Shown here: piece by piece, positions 11,309-12,170 of the stretch
How the letters are laid out: every line of letters starts with the position of its first letter
Position numbering within the stretch: the stretch's first letter is position 1
NCBI RefSeq assembly: GCF_035998295.1
Contig: NZ_DASYHS010000016.1
Span: 1-12,170 of the forward strand
Source of the DNA: DASYHS01 sp035998295
GTDB taxonomy: Bacteria > Pseudomonadota > Alphaproteobacteria > Azospirillales > Azospirillaceae
Direction: 5' to 3'
Length of the DNA: 12,170 nt
The notes under the pieces: model-generated
Told to the model about the DNA's origin: nothing
Databases searched by the model: none
What the model saw: only the letters and a program-made list of their open reading frames with translations
Translations under genes and position numbers: made by a program

Positions 11309-11668
11309 TCACCCGGCCGGCCGATCGCCGGCATAGAGCGCCTCCAGCATGCGGCGGGCGGCGGCGAACTCCTGCGGGCCGGCGCGCCTCAGCGCCGCCC
11401 CCAGGCGGGCTAGCAGCAGCGCCCGCCGTGGTACAGCCGCCGCGTCGTCGAGGCCGGGCACGGGAGCGTGCCCGAGAGCCTGCGCCGGGGTGAGGGCGAG
11501 CGCCTCGCACAGGCGCAGCAGCAACTCGGGCCGGGGCAGGCCCTTGGCCCGGCCGGCCAGCAGCTTCTTGAAGGTCTGGTACTTCATGCCGACCCGGCGC
11601 GCGGTATCGGCGCCGTTGAGGCCGAGCTGGTCGTGCCGCCGGGTCAGGCGCGCGCCGAGGTCCTGCAT
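11309..11668 (-). CDS. XRE-like regulator, subfamily B, second copy (XRE-B2)
   Basis: The protein has 119 residues. The HTH covers about residues 3-68: LGARLTRRHDQLGL, then RRVGMKYQTFKKLLAGR and LLRLCEALALTPAQALGH. PVPGLDD leads into a helical tail with AAARRMLEALYAG. It is the closest relative of XRE-B1 in the window (62 of 111 aligned residues identical by hand). ATG 11668 has GGAG about eight bases upstream on the minus strand, and the palindrome GCGATCGC lies at 11686-11693 within the leader. It points left, towards the Xre-RES operon and the phd-like gene, as XRE-B1 points left towards hipBA. A small broken gene lies upstream on the same strand, separated by a strong hairpin. It probably acts as a DNA-binding repressor. 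Confidence 0.86.
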   Translation of the reverse strand: MQDLGARLTRRHDQLGLNGADTARRVGMKYQTFKKLLAGRAKGLPRPELLLRLCEALALTPAQALGHAPVPGLDDAAAVPRRALLLARLGAALRRAGPQEFAAARRMLEALYAGDRPAG

Positions 11669-11694
11669 GGTCCCGCTCCGATTAGGCGATCGCA

Positions 11695-11720
11695 CCGGGC
11701 GGGGACGATAGCCCGCCCGG
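11695..11720 (-). terminator. Strong 9-bp hairpin upstream of XRE-B2
   Basis: CCGGGCGGG and CCCGCCCGG pair perfectly around an eight-base loop, ten bases after the end of the small gene at 11730 and 27 bases before the XRE-B2 start on the minus strand. It could terminate the upstream transcript or shape the XRE-B2 leader. No T-tract is present. Confidence 0.45.
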
Positions 11721-11729
11721 GACCGCCTG

Positions 11730-11911
11730 TCAGCGCCCGCCTGCGGGGGACGCGATCTCGTGCAGCCGTTCCCACTGCCCGCGCCGCTCGCCGGTCGCCC
11801 GCGCCGCCGTCGAGACGAGCCAGGCCAGCGCGGCGGCGTTGCGGACGTCGAGCCCGTCGACCAGCAACTCGATCGTGTCCAGCGCTGCAGGTCGAGACGG
11901 CTGCGCTCCAT
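11730..11911 (-). pseudogene. Small unrecognised gene with one frameshift
   Basis: From ATG 11911 the minus strand starts MERSRLDLQ and then shifts by one missing base near 11885 into LDTIELLVDGLDVRNAAALA, WLVSTAARATGERRGQWERL and HEIASPAGGR, ending at 11730. The corrected product is about 61 residues, mostly one or two helices. I do not recognise it. An uninterrupted alternative start at ATG 12044 exists in the second frame, but its first 50 residues look like noise. It lies directly upstream of XRE-B2 on the same strand. The frameshift could be a sequencing error. Confidence 0.45.
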
Positions 11912-11993
11912 GTGGATGGAAATCCCGCGCGGCCGCGCCTGATCCCGAGCCGGGTCCGACCTCGGTTGCCCGCTTGGCGGACTTGCCCCCGCT

Positions 11994-12011
11994 GCTTACA
12001 TAGTGCTTACA
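11994..12011. repeat. Tandem GCTTACA pair near the tRNA
   Basis: GCTTACA occurs at 11994-12000 and 12005-12011, 11 bases apart, in an AT-richer patch. A third copy lies at 12095-12101 in the anticodon arm of the tRNA gene. This may be an integrase or regulator site, or chance. Confidence 0.35.
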
Positions 12012-12058
12012 CGCTCGCGGCGAGGATGGGGCGGTGGTGCCCAAGTGCTTGAAAAGAC

Positions 12059-12134
12059 TGGTGCCGGGTGTCGGACTCGAACCGACGACCTACCGCTTAC
12101 AAGGCGGTTGCTCTACCAGCTGAGCTAACCCGGC
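12059..12134 (-). tRNA. tRNA-Thr (anticodon TGT)
   Basis: Read on the minus strand, the acceptor stem GCCGGGT pairs with ACCCGGC, followed by discriminator A and an encoded CCA at 12061-12059. The D arm is GCTC/GAGC, the anticodon stem ACCGC/GCGGT with loop CTTGTAA (anticodon TGT, threonine), and the T arm GTCGG-TTCGAGT-CCGAC. All stems pair perfectly, so the gene is functional; it reads ACA and, with modification, other threonine codons. Its 3' end faces the accessory region, the orientation in which elements integrate into tRNA 3' ends. Confidence 0.97.
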
Positions 12135-12170
12135 GCCGGTCACGGGCAGACTAGCGCGTGGGCGCGGGCC

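Overview
The window is GC-rich DNA throughout, with short AT-rich pockets only at promoter-like sites. A tRNA-Thr(TGT) lies at the right end, and there is a broken DUF6499/DUF2285 gene followed by a small excisionase-type helix-turn-helix gene. Together these suggest an alphaproteobacterium (Rhodospirillales- or Rhizobiales-like). I read the window as an accessory region, probably the decayed, layered end of one or more integrated elements next to a tRNA. No integrase, transposase, CRISPR array or rRNA is visible.

Layout from left to right. (1) 1-530: the end of a probable antitoxin gene and a frameshifted DUF5615 PIN-like toxin. (2) 531-2054: an apparently gene-free stretch, a frameshifted DUF6499/DUF2285 gene, and a small HTH gene. 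This is the start of a module that in alphaproteobacterial integrative elements normally continues into replication initiator and ParA genes, which are absent here. (3) 2300-4250: an intact exported serine hydrolase (beta-lactamase fold) on the minus strand. It is followed by a scar in which the 5' ends of an MFS transporter gene (minus) and a LysR regulator gene (plus) have been deleted together, leaving the two truncated genes head to head. (4) 4156-4569: an unrecognised acidic protein. (5) 4672-7305: a small XRE-like protein (subfamily A, plus strand), a complete hipBA toxin-antitoxin operon with an upstream array of repeated operator-like elements, and a related XRE-like protein (subfamily B, minus strand). 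(6) 7392-9156: a secreted, catalytically degenerate thermonuclease-like protein, a helix-turn-helix replication-initiator-like protein, and a probable replication partner. (7) 9480-11668: a second subfamily-A XRE protein, an Xre/MbcA-RES toxin-antitoxin operon, an orphan frameshift-scarred Phd antitoxin, and a second subfamily-B XRE protein. (8) 11730-12134: a small frameshifted gene and tRNA-Thr.

The most notable pattern is that regions 5 and 7 repeat one design. In each, a subfamily-A XRE gene points right, a type II toxin-antitoxin operon follows on the same strand, and a subfamily-B XRE gene points back left. The four XRE proteins are clearly homologous along their whole length, including a short C-terminal signature around D-E-x-x-[LF]-x-x-A-x-x-L-L-D-x-L. 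Four toxin-antitoxin loci in 12 kb, several of them broken, point to a stabilisation or defence hotspot with high turnover.

Several genes carry single-base frameshifts. Two of them carry a -1 shift followed shortly by a restoring +1 shift. Sequencing error and real decay cannot be told apart from the sequence alone.
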